Origin: Afifella pfennigii DSM 17143
GTDB taxonomy: Bacteria > Pseudomonadota > Alphaproteobacteria > Rhizobiales > Afifellaceae
Length of the DNA stretch: 64,000 nucleotides
Assembly (NCBI RefSeq): GCF_000688515.1
Contig: NZ_JHZK01000002.1
Coordinates: forward strand, 1-64,000
Direction of reading: 5' to 3'
Below, one piece after another: positions 37,778-47,441 of the stretch. A program made the translations under genes and the position numbers. The stretch's first letter is position 1. Each line of letters opens with the position of its first letter. The notes beneath the pieces were generated by a model. The model searched no databases. It was not told the DNA's origin and was given only the letters and a program-made list of their open reading frames with translations.

Positions 37778-38941
37778 ATGATGGTCCCGGCGGAGAAGAC
37801 GAGCTTCGGCGTCTATCTGCACTGGCCCTTCTGCGCCGCCAAATGCCCCTATTGTGATTTCAACTCGCATGTGCGCCACCAGCCGGTGGACGAGGCGGCT
37901 TTCCTCGAAGCCTTCCGGCGCGAACTCGCCCATTTCGCCGAGCTCGCGCCCGGCCGCACCGTCACCAGCATCTTCTTCGGCGGCGGCACGCCCTCGCTGA
38001 TGCGCCCGGCGACGGTGGAAGGGCTGCTGGAGGCGGTCGCCGCCCGCTGGCCGGTCGCCGGGGACGCCGAAATCACCCTGGAGGCCAATCCTTCCAGCGT
38101 CGAGGCGGAGCGCTTTCGCGGCTACCGCGCCGCCGGTGTGAACCGCGTCTCGCTCGGCGTCCAGGCGCTCCACGATGCCGCGTTGAAGGCGCTCGGCCGT
38201 ATGCACGACAGGGCGCAGGCGCTGCAGGCCGTGGAGCTTGCGCGCGCCACCTTTCCGCGCCTTTCCTTCGACCTCATCTATGCCCGCCCCGGCCAGACGC
38301 TTGATGCCTGGCGCGGCGAGCTTTCCGAGGCGCTCGGCTTTGCCGCCGACCATCTGTCGCTCTACCAGCTCACCATCGAGAGCGGCACACCCTTCGCGGC
38401 GCTGCACCGCGCCGGCAAGCTCATCGTCCCGGCCCCCGACGAGGCCGCCGATTTCTACGCGGCGACGCAGGAGATGACGGCGGGGGCGGGCCTGCCGGCC
38501 TACGAGATCTCCAACCATGCCCGTCCCGGCTGTGAAAGCCGCCACAACCTGACCTATTGGCGCCATGGCGAATTCGTCGGCGCCGGGCCCGGCGCCCATG
38601 GCCGGCTCGCCACCGCAAAGGGGCGCCTCGCCACCGCCGCCGAGAGCCATCCCGAACGCTGGCTGGAAAGGGTCGCGGAGAAGGGTCATGGTCTCGTGGA
38701 GGAGGGTCTTCTCACGCTGGAGGAGGAGGCCGACGAGATGCTGGTCATGGGCCTCAGGCTGGCGGAAGGCATCGATATCGACCGCTACCAAGCGCTCGTC
38801 GGAAGGCCTTTGCAGCGCTCGCGCATCGCCGATCTCGTCGAGCACGGCATGGTTCGCCACGACGCCGGCACGGGGCGCCTCGTCGCCACGCCGGCGGGGC
38901 TTGCCGTTCTCGATGCGGTCGTCGCCGATCTCGCCGCCTGA
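37778..38941 (+). CDS. hemW: Radical SAM heme chaperone HemW
   Basis: 387 residues. The 4Fe-4S cluster motif CAAKCPYC (Cys19, Cys23, Cys26) is followed by NSH. HemW lacks coproporphyrinogen oxidase activity in studied cases and instead binds and delivers heme. The extra N-terminal Cys of true HemN is not seen, which favours HemW. The radical-SAM barrel (SIFFGGGTPSLM) and the C-terminal HemN-like helical region are complete. Two adjacent ATGs (37778, 37781) are possible starts. Confidence 0.93.
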   Translation: MMVPAEKTSFGVYLHWPFCAAKCPYCDFNSHVRHQPVDEAAFLEAFRRELAHFAELAPGRTVTSIFFGGGTPSLMRPATVEGLLEAVAARWPVAGDAEITLEANPSSVEAERFRGYRAAGVNRVSLGVQALHDAALKALGRMHDRAQALQAVELARATFPRLSFDLIYARPGQTLDAWRGELSEALGFAADHLSLYQLTIESGTPFAALHRAGKLIVPAPDEAADFYAATQEMTAGAGLPAYEISNHARPGCESRHNLTYWRHGEFVGAGPGAHGRLATAKGRLATAAESHPERWLERVAEKGHGLVEEGLLTLEEEADEMLVMGLRLAEGIDIDRYQALVGRPLQRSRIADLVEHGMVRHDAGTGRLVATPAGLAVLDAVVADLAA

Positions 38942-39041
38942 GACGCCAGTTCCGCCTTGCGCGGGCGCCATGGTTTACCGTGCCTTAAATCGCCCATCTT
39001 AGCCTGCCAGCTCCACACCCGATGAAAGGGACGGGCTGCTG

Positions 39042-41123
39042 ATGGCGGGTCGGAAGAGGAAGGAGCGCGTGGAGCCGCGCTTCGACGATGCGCCGCGCCA
39101 GGCGGAGGCGGGCAACGGCCGTGGGCGCAAGAAGAAGCGCGCCGCAGGACGCCGTTCCGGCTTTTTCGCCCGCTCCGTCTATTGGGGCGCGGTCCTCTGC
39201 CTGTGGGCGGCGATCGGCCTTGCCGGCGTTCTTGCCTGGTACGGCATTCAGATGCCGCCGATCTCCGAATGGAAGGTGCCGGAGCGTCCGCCCAATGTGC
39301 GCATCCTTGCCGTCGACGGCAGCCTTATCGGCAATCGCGGCGATACCGGCGGGGAGGCGGTGCGCCTGACGGAGCTGCCCGCGCATGTGCCGCAGGCGTT
39401 GATCGCCATCGAGGACCATCGCTATCGCTACCATTTCGGCGTCGATCCCATCGGTCTCACCCGTGCCATGGCCCGCAATCTTCTCTCCGGCGGCGTGGTG
39501 GAGGGCGGCTCCACGCTCACCCAGCAGCTGGCGAAGAACATGTTCCTGACGCCGGAGCGCTCCGTCCGCCGCAAGGTGCAGGAGTTGTTGCTGGCGCTTT
39601 GGCTGGAGCGAAAATACTCCAAGGACGACATCCTGGAGATGTACCTCAACCGCGTCTATTTCGGCGGCGGCGCCTATGGCGTCGACGCGGCGGCGCATCG
39701 CTTCTTCGCCAAGGGTGCGAGCGATCTCTCCCTGAAGGAGGCGGCGATGCTCGCCGGCCTTTTGAAGGCGCCTTCCCGCTATCAGCCGGACCGCGATTTC
39801 GCGGCCGCCGAGGAGCGTGCCGCTCTCGTCCTCGATGCCATGGCGCGCGAGGGCTTCATCAGCCGCGCCAAGGCGGAGGCGGCCAAGGCCGAAAAGCCGC
39901 GCATCGCCTCGCGGGGCCGCGTCCATGCGGAGAATTACGTCGCCGATTTCGTCATGGACCGGCTGCCTTCCTATGTCGGCGCCATCAGCGAGGATCTGGT
40001 CGTCTTCACCACGCTCGACATGGAGCTGGAGCGCCAGGCGGAGTTCTCGCTGGTGGAGGGCCTGCGCGCCTTCGGCGGGCAATACGGGGTGAAGCAGGGC
40101 GCCCTGGTGGCCATCGACGGCACGGGCGCCATCCGCGCCATGGTCGGCGGGCGCGCCTATAAGGACAGCCAGTTCAACCGCGCCGTCCAGGCCAAGCGCC
40201 AGCCCGGCTCCGCCTTCAAGCCTTTCGTCTATCTGACGGCCCTGGAAAAAGGTCTCACCCCGCAGACGGTGCGCGTCGACGAGCCGGTGCGCATCGGCAA
40301 GTGGCAGCCGCAGAACTATGCCGGCAAATATGAAGGCGCGGTCACGCTGCAGACCGCGCTTGCCCGCTCCCTCAACACCGTCGCTGCCAAGCTCGCCGCC
40401 GAGCTCGGCCCCAAGAGCATCGCCGAGACGGCCCATCGCATGGGTATCAGCTCCGAGCTTGTCTCCAACGCCACCATCGCGCTCGGCACGTCCGAGGTCA
40501 GCCTGTTGGAGATGACAGGGGCCTACGCGCCGCTCGCCAATGGCGGCTTCGCCGTGCTGCCGCATGTCATCCGGCGCATCACCACGGCTGAGGGACGGGA
40601 GCTTTTCGTGCGCTCCCCGCCCGGCCTCGGCCGCGTGGTGGAGCTTCCCACCGTCGCCATGATGAACGAGATGATGCGGGCGACGCTGGAAATCGGCACC
40701 GGGCGCAAGGCGCAGATTCCCGGCTGGCCCGCCGGCGGCAAGACCGGCACCAGCCAGGATTGGCGCGATGCCTGGTTCGTCGGCTATACGGCGAACCTGA
40801 CCACCGGCGTCTGGCTCGGCAACGACGACAATTCGCCGACCGACAAGGCATCCGGCGGCAACCTGCCGGCGATGATCTGGTCCGACTTCATGCGCGAGGC
40901 GCATCGCGGCGTTGAGGTGGCAGAGCTTCCCGGCGAGGGGCTCTACCGTCCCGCCGCGCGCGCCCAGACGGCGGCGAGCGGAGGCCGGAGCGGCCAGGAC
41001 GACGGCGATGCCGCCCACCGCAACTGGATTCTCAACAGGGATGGCGGCGCGCCGCGGCAGCGCACGCAGACGGGCGGTTCATCGGGCGAGAGCAGCTTCT
41101 TCGGCCGCATTTTCGGCAATTAG
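39042..41123 (+). CDS. Penicillin-binding protein 1A family (bifunctional)
   Basis: 693 residues. A basic cytoplasmic tail and one membrane segment (about 46-66) are followed by a glycosyltransferase 51 domain (catalytic Glu124 in AIEDHRY; GGSTLTQQLAKN) and a transpeptidase domain with Ser390 (GSAFK), SLN (443-445) and KTG (567-569). It polymerises and cross-links peptidoglycan in the periplasm. The C-terminal ~70 residues are Gly/Gln/Arg-rich and ordered poorly. The stop codon is the first triplet of the dispersed palindrome at 41121-41152. Confidence 0.95.
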   Translation: MAGRKRKERVEPRFDDAPRQAEAGNGRGRKKKRAAGRRSGFFARSVYWGAVLCLWAAIGLAGVLAWYGIQMPPISEWKVPERPPNVRILAVDGSLIGNRGDTGGEAVRLTELPAHVPQALIAIEDHRYRYHFGVDPIGLTRAMARNLLSGGVVEGGSTLTQQLAKNMFLTPERSVRRKVQELLLALWLERKYSKDDILEMYLNRVYFGGGAYGVDAAAHRFFAKGASDLSLKEAAMLAGLLKAPSRYQPDRDFAAAEERAALVLDAMAREGFISRAKAEAAKAEKPRIASRGRVHAENYVADFVMDRLPSYVGAISEDLVVFTTLDMELERQAEFSLVEGLRAFGGQYGVKQGALVAIDGTGAIRAMVGGRAYKDSQFNRAVQAKRQPGSAFKPFVYLTALEKGLTPQTVRVDEPVRIGKWQPQNYAGKYEGAVTLQTALARSLNTVAAKLAAELGPKSIAETAHRMGISSELVSNATIALGTSEVSLLEMTGAYAPLANGGFAVLPHVIRRITTAEGRELFVRSPPGLGRVVELPTVAMMNEMMRATLEIGTGRKAQIPGWPAGGKTGTSQDWRDAWFVGYTANLTTGVWLGNDDNSPTDKASGGNLPAMIWSDFMREAHRGVEVAELPGEGLYRPAARAQTAASGGRSGQDDGDAAHRNWILNRDGGAPRQRTQTGGSSGESSFFGRIFGN

Positions 41124-41152
41124 AGCGCATCCATCAAGGCATGACGCGCTCT
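41121..41152. repeat. Dispersed palindromic repeat, copy 2, at the PBP stop
   Basis: TAGAGCGCATCCATCAAGG, then CATGACGCGCTCT. AGAGCGC (41122-41128) pairs with GCGCTCT (41146-41152) around a 17-base loop. It is the reverse complement, with a few changes, of 35180-35212. It provides the PBP stop codon and may act as a transcript-end hairpin, although no T-run follows. Confidence 0.65.
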
Positions 41153-41341
41153 CGCCCGAACGCCAGGGTTTGGCGCGGTTGAGAGGGGTGCGAGAGTCAA
41201 CGTGACGCCGCCCGTCCTTGCGGCGATTTTGCCCCGAACCTTGACGGCGGGCGCGCCTGCGGGCAAACACCGGCGCCACGACCTCAGTCACCCCAGCAAT
41301 CCCGAGCCGGGCTTAGAGCCGCTTCAAGGAGGCGTGTCAGC

Positions 41342-42514
41342 GTGCCACGAGAGCATTACCTTTTCACCAGCGAGTCGGTTTCCGAGGGCCATCCCGACAA
41401 GGTCTGCGACCGCATTTCCGATGCCGTCGTAGATGCCCATCTTGCTGCCCTTCCGGAGGCACGCGTCGCTTGCGAGACGCTGGCCACCACCAACCGCGTC
41501 GTCATCGCCGGCGAGGTGCGCGGCGCGGCGGAAGTCGATGCCGCTGCCGTGGAGCGCTGCGCCCGAGAGGCGATTCGCGACATCGGCTACGAGCAGGAAG
41601 GTTTCCACTGGAGAGACTGCAAGGTCGAGGTCCTCCTGCATGAGCAGTCGGCCGACATCGCGCAGGGCGTGGATGGCGGCGAGGCCAAGGACGAGGGCGC
41701 GGGCGACCAGGGCATCATGTTCGGCTTCGCCTGCCGCGAGACGCCGGAGCTGATGCCCGCGCCGATCCTCTATGCCCACAAGATCCTGCATCTGATGGCA
41801 GAGGCGCGTCATGCCGGCAGGGAGCCGGCGCTCGGCCCCGATTCCAAATCGCAGGTGACGGTGCGTTACGAGAACGGCGTGCCGGTCGGCGTCCATTCCG
41901 TCGTCGTCTCCACCCAGCACACCGACGAGAAGCTGACCTCAGCCGACGTCCGGGCGATCGTGGAGCCCTATGTGCGCGAGGCGCTGCCGGAGGGCTGGGT
42001 GAACGGCGACACGATCTGGCACGTCAATCCGACGGGCAAGTTCGTCATCGGTGGCCCGGACGGCGATTGCGGCCTCACCGGGCGCAAGATCATCGTCGAT
42101 ACCTATGGCGGCGCGGCCCCGCACGGCGGCGGCGCCTTCTCCGGCAAGGACCCGACCAAGGTGGACCGCTCGGCCGCCTATGCGGCGCGCTATCTGGCCA
42201 AGAACATCGTCGCCGCCGACCTTGCCGAACGCTGCACCATCCAGCTCTCCTACGCCATCGGCGTCGCCAAGCCGCTGTCGATCTATGTCGACATGCATGA
42301 GACGGCGAAGAATGTGCGCGCCGACGACATCGAGAAGGCGCTCGACAAGGTGATGGACCTCACCCCGCGCGGTATCCGCCAGCACCTCTCGCTCAACCGT
42401 CCGATCTATGCGCGCACCGCCGCCTATGGTCATTTCGGCCGCCCGCCGGAGGAAGACGGCGGCTTCTCCTGGGAGAAGACCGACCTCGCCGACAAAATCC
42501 GCGACGCGCTCTAG
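41342..42514 (+). CDS. metK: S-adenosylmethionine synthase, GTG start
   Basis: 390 residues from GTG 41342 ([20 protein letters not shown]), with AAGGAGG ten bases upstream. It makes SAM from methionine and [18 protein letters not shown] and [18 protein letters not shown] are diagnostic. The 218-base upstream gap holds only the dispersed palindrome; I could not recognise a SAM riboswitch in it. trmB follows after 44 bases. Confidence 0.97.
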   Translation: MPREHYLFTSESVSEGHPDKVCDRISDAVVDAHLAALPEARVACETLATTNRVVIAGEVRGAAEVDAAAVERCAREAIRDIGYEQEGFHWRDCKVEVLLHEQSADIAQGVDGGEAKDEGAGDQGIMFGFACRETPELMPAPILYAHKILHLMAEARHAGREPALGPDSKSQVTVRYENGVPVGVHSVVVSTQHTDEKLTSADVRAIVEPYVREALPEGWVNGDTIWHVNPTGKFVIGGPDGDCGLTGRKIIVDTYGGAAPHGGGAFSGKDPTKVDRSAAYAARYLAKNIVAADLAERCTIQLSYAIGVAKPLSIYVDMHETAKNVRADDIEKALDKVMDLTPRGIRQHLSLNRPIYARTAAYGHFGRPPEEDGGFSWEKTDLADKIRDAL

Positions 42515-42558
42515 GCGCTACTTGTGAAGGGGGCGCCGGTCGCGGCGCCCGCAGCGTC

Positions 42559-43278
42559 ATGGTGCGGGGCGAGCGTCGCGATTCCTTCTTCGGCCGCCGC
42601 AAGGGCAAGCGTCTGACCGCAGCGCGCCAGGCGCTCATGGAAGAATGCCTGCCGGAGCTGGCGGTCGATATCGCCCGCCCGGCACCGGAGCATCTGGCCG
42701 CTCTCTTCGCCGTCCCGGTCGTTGAGGTGCGCCTGGAGATCGGCTTCGGCGGCGGCGAGCACCTACTGCATCGCGCGCGCCAGAACCCCGATATCGGCTT
42801 CATCGGCATCGAGCCGTTCCAGAACGGCCTCGCCAAGGCGGTGGCGGCCATCGAGGCGGAGGGGCTGGAGAACGTCCGCCTCTATGGCGCCGATGCCGGA
42901 CCTTTTCTCGACTGGCTGCCGGAAGGCTCGCTCGCCGGGATCGATCTTCTTTATCCCGATCCCTGGCCGAAGAAGCGGCATTTCAAGCGCCGCTTCGTCA
43001 ATCAGGCCAATCTCGCCCGCCTCTGGCGCGCGCTGGAGCCTGGGGGACATTTCCGTTTCGCCACGGACATCGCCTCCTATGCCGATTGGACGATGGTGGA
43101 GGCGGCAAAGCACGGCGGCTTCGCCTTTCTGGCCGAGCGGGCGCAGGATTGGCGCCGGCCTTTCCCCGACTGGCCCGGCACCCGCTACGAGGCGAAGGCG
43201 ATCGGAGAAGGGCGCCGGCCGGTCTATTTCACCTTTGAGAAATGCCGGAGAGCCTCACGCGGCGACAAGCTGCGCTAG
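42559..43278 (+). CDS. trmB: tRNA (guanine-N7)-methyltransferase
   Basis: 239 residues. TrmB methylates G46 of the tRNA variable loop. The SAM motif LEIGFGGGEHLLHRA and the family signature LLYPDPWPKKRHFKRRF are present. In Rhizobiales trmB usually follows metK, as here. Its TAG stop interlocks with the convergent gamma-glutamyltransferase stop in a CTAG at 43275-43278. Confidence 0.96.
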   Translation: MVRGERRDSFFGRRKGKRLTAARQALMEECLPELAVDIARPAPEHLAALFAVPVVEVRLEIGFGGGEHLLHRARQNPDIGFIGIEPFQNGLAKAVAAIEAEGLENVRLYGADAGPFLDWLPEGSLAGIDLLYPDPWPKKRHFKRRFVNQANLARLWRALEPGGHFRFATDIASYADWTMVEAAKHGGFAFLAERAQDWRRPFPDWPGTRYEAKAIGEGRRPVYFTFEKCRRASRGDKLR

Positions 43279-44756
43279 GCGAGCGCGAAGACCCCGCCGC
43301 GGCGCGGATCGCCCCGGCCGGCAAAGCCGCCCTTTCCGTCGGCGCACACCACATGCACGCCGCCGAAATACATCGAGCGCTCGCGCCAGGCCTTGAGGCC
43401 GGGCTCCTCGGCCTTGAGGGCGGCAAGGTCGTCGCGCTCGCCGGAGGCTTCCACGTCCAGCGTGCCGTTCTCGTAATGCAGCCGCGCCGCCTCCACGGCC
43501 TCTTGCGGGTTCATACCCTCCAGGAGGAGGTTGGCGAGGACGTTGAAGATCGCCGTGCGAATGCGCGAGGAGCCGCCCGTGCCGAGCGCAATCAGCCGGC
43601 CGTCCTTCGCGCGGGCGATGGTCGGCGCCATCATGGAGGCAAGGCGGATACCGGCCTCGCAGGCGTGAAAGCCGGCCGGGTTGAGGTCTTCCTCGCCGAG
43701 CATGTTGTTGAGCATGAAGCCCATGCCGGGCACCAGGCGGCCGTTGCCCTCCCCGTTGGAGACGGTCACGGCCGCCGCCATGCCGTCCGCGTCGACGACG
43801 CTGACATGGGTGGTGCCGCGGCTGACGAGGGGCGCGGTAAGGTCGGCCGCGCTGTCCGCCTCGCCTGCATCGGGGAGACGGGGGAGGCGGCCGGAGCGGC
43901 GTGCTTGCTCAAGCTCCCGCAAGGCGGCAAGACGCGCCTTCCCGTCACTGTGTTCGCTTGCCGCAAGCGCCTTCAGCGCCAGGCCGGCGAGAAGCCCGCC
44001 AAGGGCGGGCGGGGCGTTGAGGAAGAGCTCAAAGTCGCCGATCCGTGTCGTCACGGGCTGGCGTTCCTTTACCTCGTAGGCGTCGAAATCGCGCCGCTCC
44101 AACAGGCCGTCATGGGCCCGGCATTCGGCGATCATCGCCTCTTCCACGGTGGCGATGCGCCCGGCGGCGATCTCGGCGAGGGCATCGGCGAGCTGCGGAT
44201 TGGCGAAAGGCTCGCCCTCCTCAAGCAGCCTGCCTTGCGGCGCAAAGAGCCTGCGGGCGGCATCCTCGAAGGTGAGGATCGGCGCCACGATGCGGAACAT
44301 GCGCGCCTGCAGCGGCGCAACGGCGATGCCGGCGCGCGCCGCCAGGATCGCCGGCTGAAGCAGGTCGGCAAAGGCGAGCCGGCCGAGCTCGGCCGAGGCG
44401 CGCTTCACCCCGGGCAGAAAGCCGGGCGTCGCCGCCGCCCCGGCGCCAATGTGGAAGGCCTGCGTGGTCTCGCCGAAATCGGCGTGGATCTCGACGAACT
44501 CGATATCGTGCCGCGGCGGCAAGGCCAGCGGCGCGTCGCAGAAGAAATCGAACAGACGCGGCGTCGTCCCGTCGTGGGCCATGAGAAAGCCGCCGCCGCC
44601 GGGCGCCGCCAGCACCGGCTCGGCGAAGGCCGCCATGAACAGGGCCGCAAGGCAGGCATCGACAGCGTTGCCGCCGGCGCGCAGCACCTCCACCGCCGCC
44701 CTGGCGGTCTCCGGATGGCCGCAGGCGACGGCCCCCTTCGCCCCTGTCGCGCTCAT
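43275..44756 (-). CDS. Gamma-glutamyltransferase family protein without signal peptide
   Basis: 493 residues from ATG 44754-44756 (MSATGAKGAVACGHPETARAA), with GAGAGGCG directly upstream. The self-processing nucleophile Thr lies in RGTTHVSVVDADG, and the substrate loop near GTGGSSRIRTAIF matches the family. No secretion signal is seen, so it should act in the cytoplasm, unlike the periplasmic E. coli Ggt. It may be an amidohydrolase or acylase-type relative acting on gamma-glutamyl compounds. It follows pckA behind a strong terminator, so it probably has low or separate expression. Confidence 0.85.
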   Translation of the reverse strand: MSATGAKGAVACGHPETARAAVEVLRAGGNAVDACLAALFMAAFAEPVLAAPGGGGFLMAHDGTTPRLFDFFCDAPLALPPRHDIEFVEIHADFGETTQAFHIGAGAAATPGFLPGVKRASAELGRLAFADLLQPAILAARAGIAVAPLQARMFRIVAPILTFEDAARRLFAPQGRLLEEGEPFANPQLADALAEIAAGRIATVEEAMIAECRAHDGLLERRDFDAYEVKERQPVTTRIGDFELFLNAPPALGGLLAGLALKALAASEHSDGKARLAALRELEQARRSGRLPRLPDAGEADSAADLTAPLVSRGTTHVSVVDADGMAAAVTVSNGEGNGRLVPGMGFMLNNMLGEEDLNPAGFHACEAGIRLASMMAPTIARAKDGRLIALGTGGSSRIRTAIFNVLANLLLEGMNPQEAVEAARLHYENGTLDVEASGERDDLAALKAEEPGLKAWRERSMYFGGVHVVCADGKGGFAGRGDPRRGGVFALA

Positions 44757-44768
44757 CGCCTCTCGCTC

Positions 44769-44809
44769 AAAAAAACGGGCGGGCCGGGCATCCTCCCGCA
44801 CCCGCCCGT
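44769..44809 (-). terminator. Intrinsic terminator after pckA
   Basis: On the minus strand ACGGGCGGG (44801-44809) pairs with CCCGCCCGT (44775-44783) and runs into seven Ts. This is a 9-bp perfect stem with a 17-base loop that itself contains short complementarity. It ends 12 bases before the gamma-glutamyltransferase ATG. Confidence 0.85.
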
Positions 44810-44831
44810 CGATGGTAAATCCTTTGCCGGC

Positions 44832-46469
44832 CTATTCGGCGGCGTCCTTCAGTCGCGGCGCCGCGGCCAGAACGTCGGTGTCGACGTCGTCGGCGAATTG
44901 CTGGAAGTTCTGGCTGAACATCTCCAGGAGCTTCTCCGCCTGGCGGTCGTAGGCGTCCTTGTCCTGCCAGGTGGCGCGCGGATTGAGCACCTCGCTGTCG
45001 ACACCCTCCACCGCCTTGGGGATGGCCAGGCCGAAGACCGGCTCTGAGACCATCTCCACATCCTGCAATTCGCCGTCGAGCGCGGCATGCAGGAGCCGGC
45101 GCGTCAGCTTCAGCGGCATGCGCTTGCCGACCCCGTAAGGTCCGCCGCTCCAGCCGGTATTGACCAGCCAGCAGGTGACCGCGTGATGGTTGATGTGCCG
45201 GCGCAGGAGATCGCCGTAGACGGCCGGCGGGCGCGGCATGAAGGGCGCGCCGAAGCAGGTGGAAAAGGTTGCCTCCGGCTCCGTCACGCCGCGCTCGGTG
45301 CCGGCGACCTTGGCGGTATAGCCGGAAAGGAAGTGCACCATCGCCTGTTCGGGCGTCAGCCTGGCGATCGGCGGCAGAACGCCGAAGGCGTCGCAGGTCA
45401 GCATGACGATATGGTTAGGCTGCCCGCCCATGCCGCTTTCGCTGGCATTGGCGATGAAGTCGAGCGGATAGGCCGCGCGCGTGTTCTCCGTCAGCGAGCC
45501 GTCGTCGAAATCCGGCTTGCGCGTCGCTTCGTCGAGAACGACGTTCTCAAGCACGCAGCCGAAGCGCGTCGCCGCCGCATAGATTTCCGGCTCCTGTTCC
45601 GGCGACAGGCGGATGGTCTTGGCATAGCAGCCGCCCTCGAAGTTGAAGACGGCGTTCTCGCTCCAGCCATGCTCGTCGTCGCCGATCAAGGTGCGCTCCG
45701 GGTCGGCCGAGAGCGTCGTCTTGCCGGTGCCGGAAAGGCCGAAGAAGATGGCGACGTCGCCGTTCTCCGCCTGGTTGGCGGAGCAGTGCATCGGCATGAC
45801 GCCCTTGTCCGGCAAGAGGTAGTTAAGGACGGTGAAGACCGACTTCTTGATCTCGCCGGCATAGGCCGAGCCGCCGATGAGGATGAGGCCGTTGGAGAGG
45901 TCGCAGGCGATCACCGTCTCCGAGCGGCAGCCATGGCGCTGCGGATCGGCCCGGAAGCTCGGCAGGTTGATGATGGTGAATTGCGGCGCGAAGCCGTCGA
46001 GCTCTTCGCGCGGCGGGCGGCGCAGAAGATTGCGGATGAACAGCGAATGCCAGGCCATCTCGGTGAAGACGCGCACGTTCAGCCGGTAGGTCGGGTCGGC
46101 GCCACCCCACATATCCTGCGCGTAAAGCGTCATGCCCTCCGCGTGCTTGAGGAAATCCTCCTTCAGTCGGGCGAAGGCCTCAGGCTCCATGGCGCCATTG
46201 CCGCCCCACCAGATGACGTCTTCCGTCGTGGCGTCGCGGACGATGAACTTGTCCTTGGGCGAGCGTCCGGTGTGCTTGCCGGTCGTGGAGACCACGGCGC
46301 CGTCGGCTGATAGCCGCGCCTCGCCTCTCTTGATCGCATGTTCGGCAAGCTCAGCCTGCGGCAAGTTCCAGTAGAGCCCTTTCAGTTTTTGAAGCCCAAT
46401 CGTTTCCGCCCCGCAGGCGGGATTTCGCTTGCCAAACTCCTCCACCATCCACTCCTGTTCGTATTTCAC
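44832..46469 (-). CDS. pckA: Phosphoenolpyruvate carboxykinase (ATP)
   Basis: 545 residues. PckA converts oxaloacetate to PEP, the first step of gluconeogenesis from organic acids. The kinase-1a loop GLSGTGKT is at residues 244-251, and [13 protein letters not shown] and NPRATWQDK-like stretches fit the ATP-dependent family. It is divergent from chvI; in Rhizobiales the ChvI pathway is known to affect pckA, and the 246-base gap could hold shared control sites. Confidence 0.97.
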   Translation of the reverse strand: MKYEQEWMVEEFGKRNPACGAETIGLQKLKGLYWNLPQAELAEHAIKRGEARLSADGAVVSTTGKHTGRSPKDKFIVRDATTEDVIWWGGNGAMEPEAFARLKEDFLKHAEGMTLYAQDMWGGADPTYRLNVRVFTEMAWHSLFIRNLLRRPPREELDGFAPQFTIINLPSFRADPQRHGCRSETVIACDLSNGLILIGGSAYAGEIKKSVFTVLNYLLPDKGVMPMHCSANQAENGDVAIFFGLSGTGKTTLSADPERTLIGDDEHGWSENAVFNFEGGCYAKTIRLSPEQEPEIYAAATRFGCVLENVVLDEATRKPDFDDGSLTENTRAAYPLDFIANASESGMGGQPNHIVMLTCDAFGVLPPIARLTPEQAMVHFLSGYTAKVAGTERGVTEPEATFSTCFGAPFMPRPPAVYGDLLRRHINHHAVTCWLVNTGWSGGPYGVGKRMPLKLTRRLLHAALDGELQDVEMVSEPVFGLAIPKAVEGVDSEVLNPRATWQDKDAYDRQAEKLLEMFSQNFQQFADDVDTDVLAAAPRLKDAAE

Positions 46470-46504
46470 CCGCCCGCGCGAGCGCCGGCCTTATCCGGTG
46501 GCTG

Positions 46505-46533
46505 ATATCATGTGCCCGGGCGGAGCGCGCAAG
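46505..46533 (-). promoter_or_regulatory. Candidate pckA promoter
   Basis: CTTGCG (46528-46533) and TGATAT (46505-46510) are 17 bases apart on the minus strand, 36 bases before the pckA ATG. The match to CTTGAC-N17-CTATAT is moderate. No convincing chvI promoter was found in the same gap. Confidence 0.4.
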
Positions 46534-46715
46534 GCGCTATGAGCTCCCGAAGCGTGATGGGCATATGACCCGTCAAGTTGTCTTTCTTAAGGATTTCTAA
46601 TTTTGCCTGAAGGGGGTTTTTGTGCAACCTGCCACAATTCGTTCGCATTCTGTTACAAGAGCGGCGTCCACGCGGCGAACGCTGCACCCATTTGCTGACC
46701 GCTAGGAGAGAGTCA

Positions 46716-47417
46716 ATGGCGACCATCGCACTCGTGGATGACGACCGGAACATCCTTACATCCGTGTCGATGACGCTGGAATCGGAAGGATATCGCGTCA
46801 CCACCTTCAACGATGGCGCCTCCGCTCTCGACGGGCTGAGCCAAAGTCCTCCGGACCTTGCCATCCTCGATATCAAGATGCCGCGTATGGACGGAATGGA
46901 GCTGTTGCGCAAGTTGCGGCAGAAATCCGACCTGCCCGTCATCTTCCTGACCTCCAAGGACGAGGAGATCGACGAATTGTTCGGCCTCAAGATGGGCGCC
47001 GACGACTTCATCAAGAAGCCCTTCTCGCAGCGCCTGCTGGTTGAGCGGGTGCGGGCGGTCCTGCGGCGCGCCCAGCCCAAGGAGGCGGGCCCTGCCCGCA
47101 CCTCCGACAGTTCCAAGACGCTGGAGCGCGGCGCCTTGGTGATGGATCAGGAACGTCATACCTGCACCTGGAACGGCGAGAATGTGACGTTGACGGTAAC
47201 GGAATTTCTCATCCTGTTCGCGCTCGCCCAGCGGCCAGGTGTGGTGAAAAGTCGCAACGCGCTGATGGACGCCGCCTACGACGATCAGGTCTATGTCGAC
47301 GATCGGACGATTGATAGTCACATCAAGCGATTGCGGAAAAAATTCAAGGCCGTGGACGACGACTTCAACATGATCGAGACGCTCTACGGCGTCGGCTACC
47401 GCTTTCGGGAGAGTTGA
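46716..47417 (+). CDS. chvI: Response regulator ChvI/BvrR
   Basis: 233 residues from ATG 46716, with AGGAGAG five bases upstream. The receiver has the phospho-acceptor Asp52 in AILDIKMP and the switch Lys in [10 protein letters not shown]. The OmpR-type winged helix ends [17 protein letters not shown] and YGVGYRF. In Rhizobiales it controls envelope, acid and host-related genes. The cognate sensor ChvG follows, and pckA is divergent, as in Brucella and Agrobacterium. Confidence 0.95.
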   Translation: MATIALVDDDRNILTSVSMTLESEGYRVTTFNDGASALDGLSQSPPDLAILDIKMPRMDGMELLRKLRQKSDLPVIFLTSKDEEIDELFGLKMGADDFIKKPFSQRLLVERVRAVLRRAQPKEAGPARTSDSSKTLERGALVMDQERHTCTWNGENVTLTVTEFLILFALAQRPGVVKSRNALMDAAYDDQVYVDDRTIDSHIKRLRKKFKAVDDDFNMIETLYGVGYRFRES

Positions 47418-47441
47418 GGATGCGCCGTTGAGGGTCGGCCC

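Noticed and set aside
41124-41341. A SAM-responsive riboswitch before metK
   Set aside because: I compared the gap with the SAM-II and SAM/SAH patterns I remember and found no convincing core. A covariance-model search would decide.
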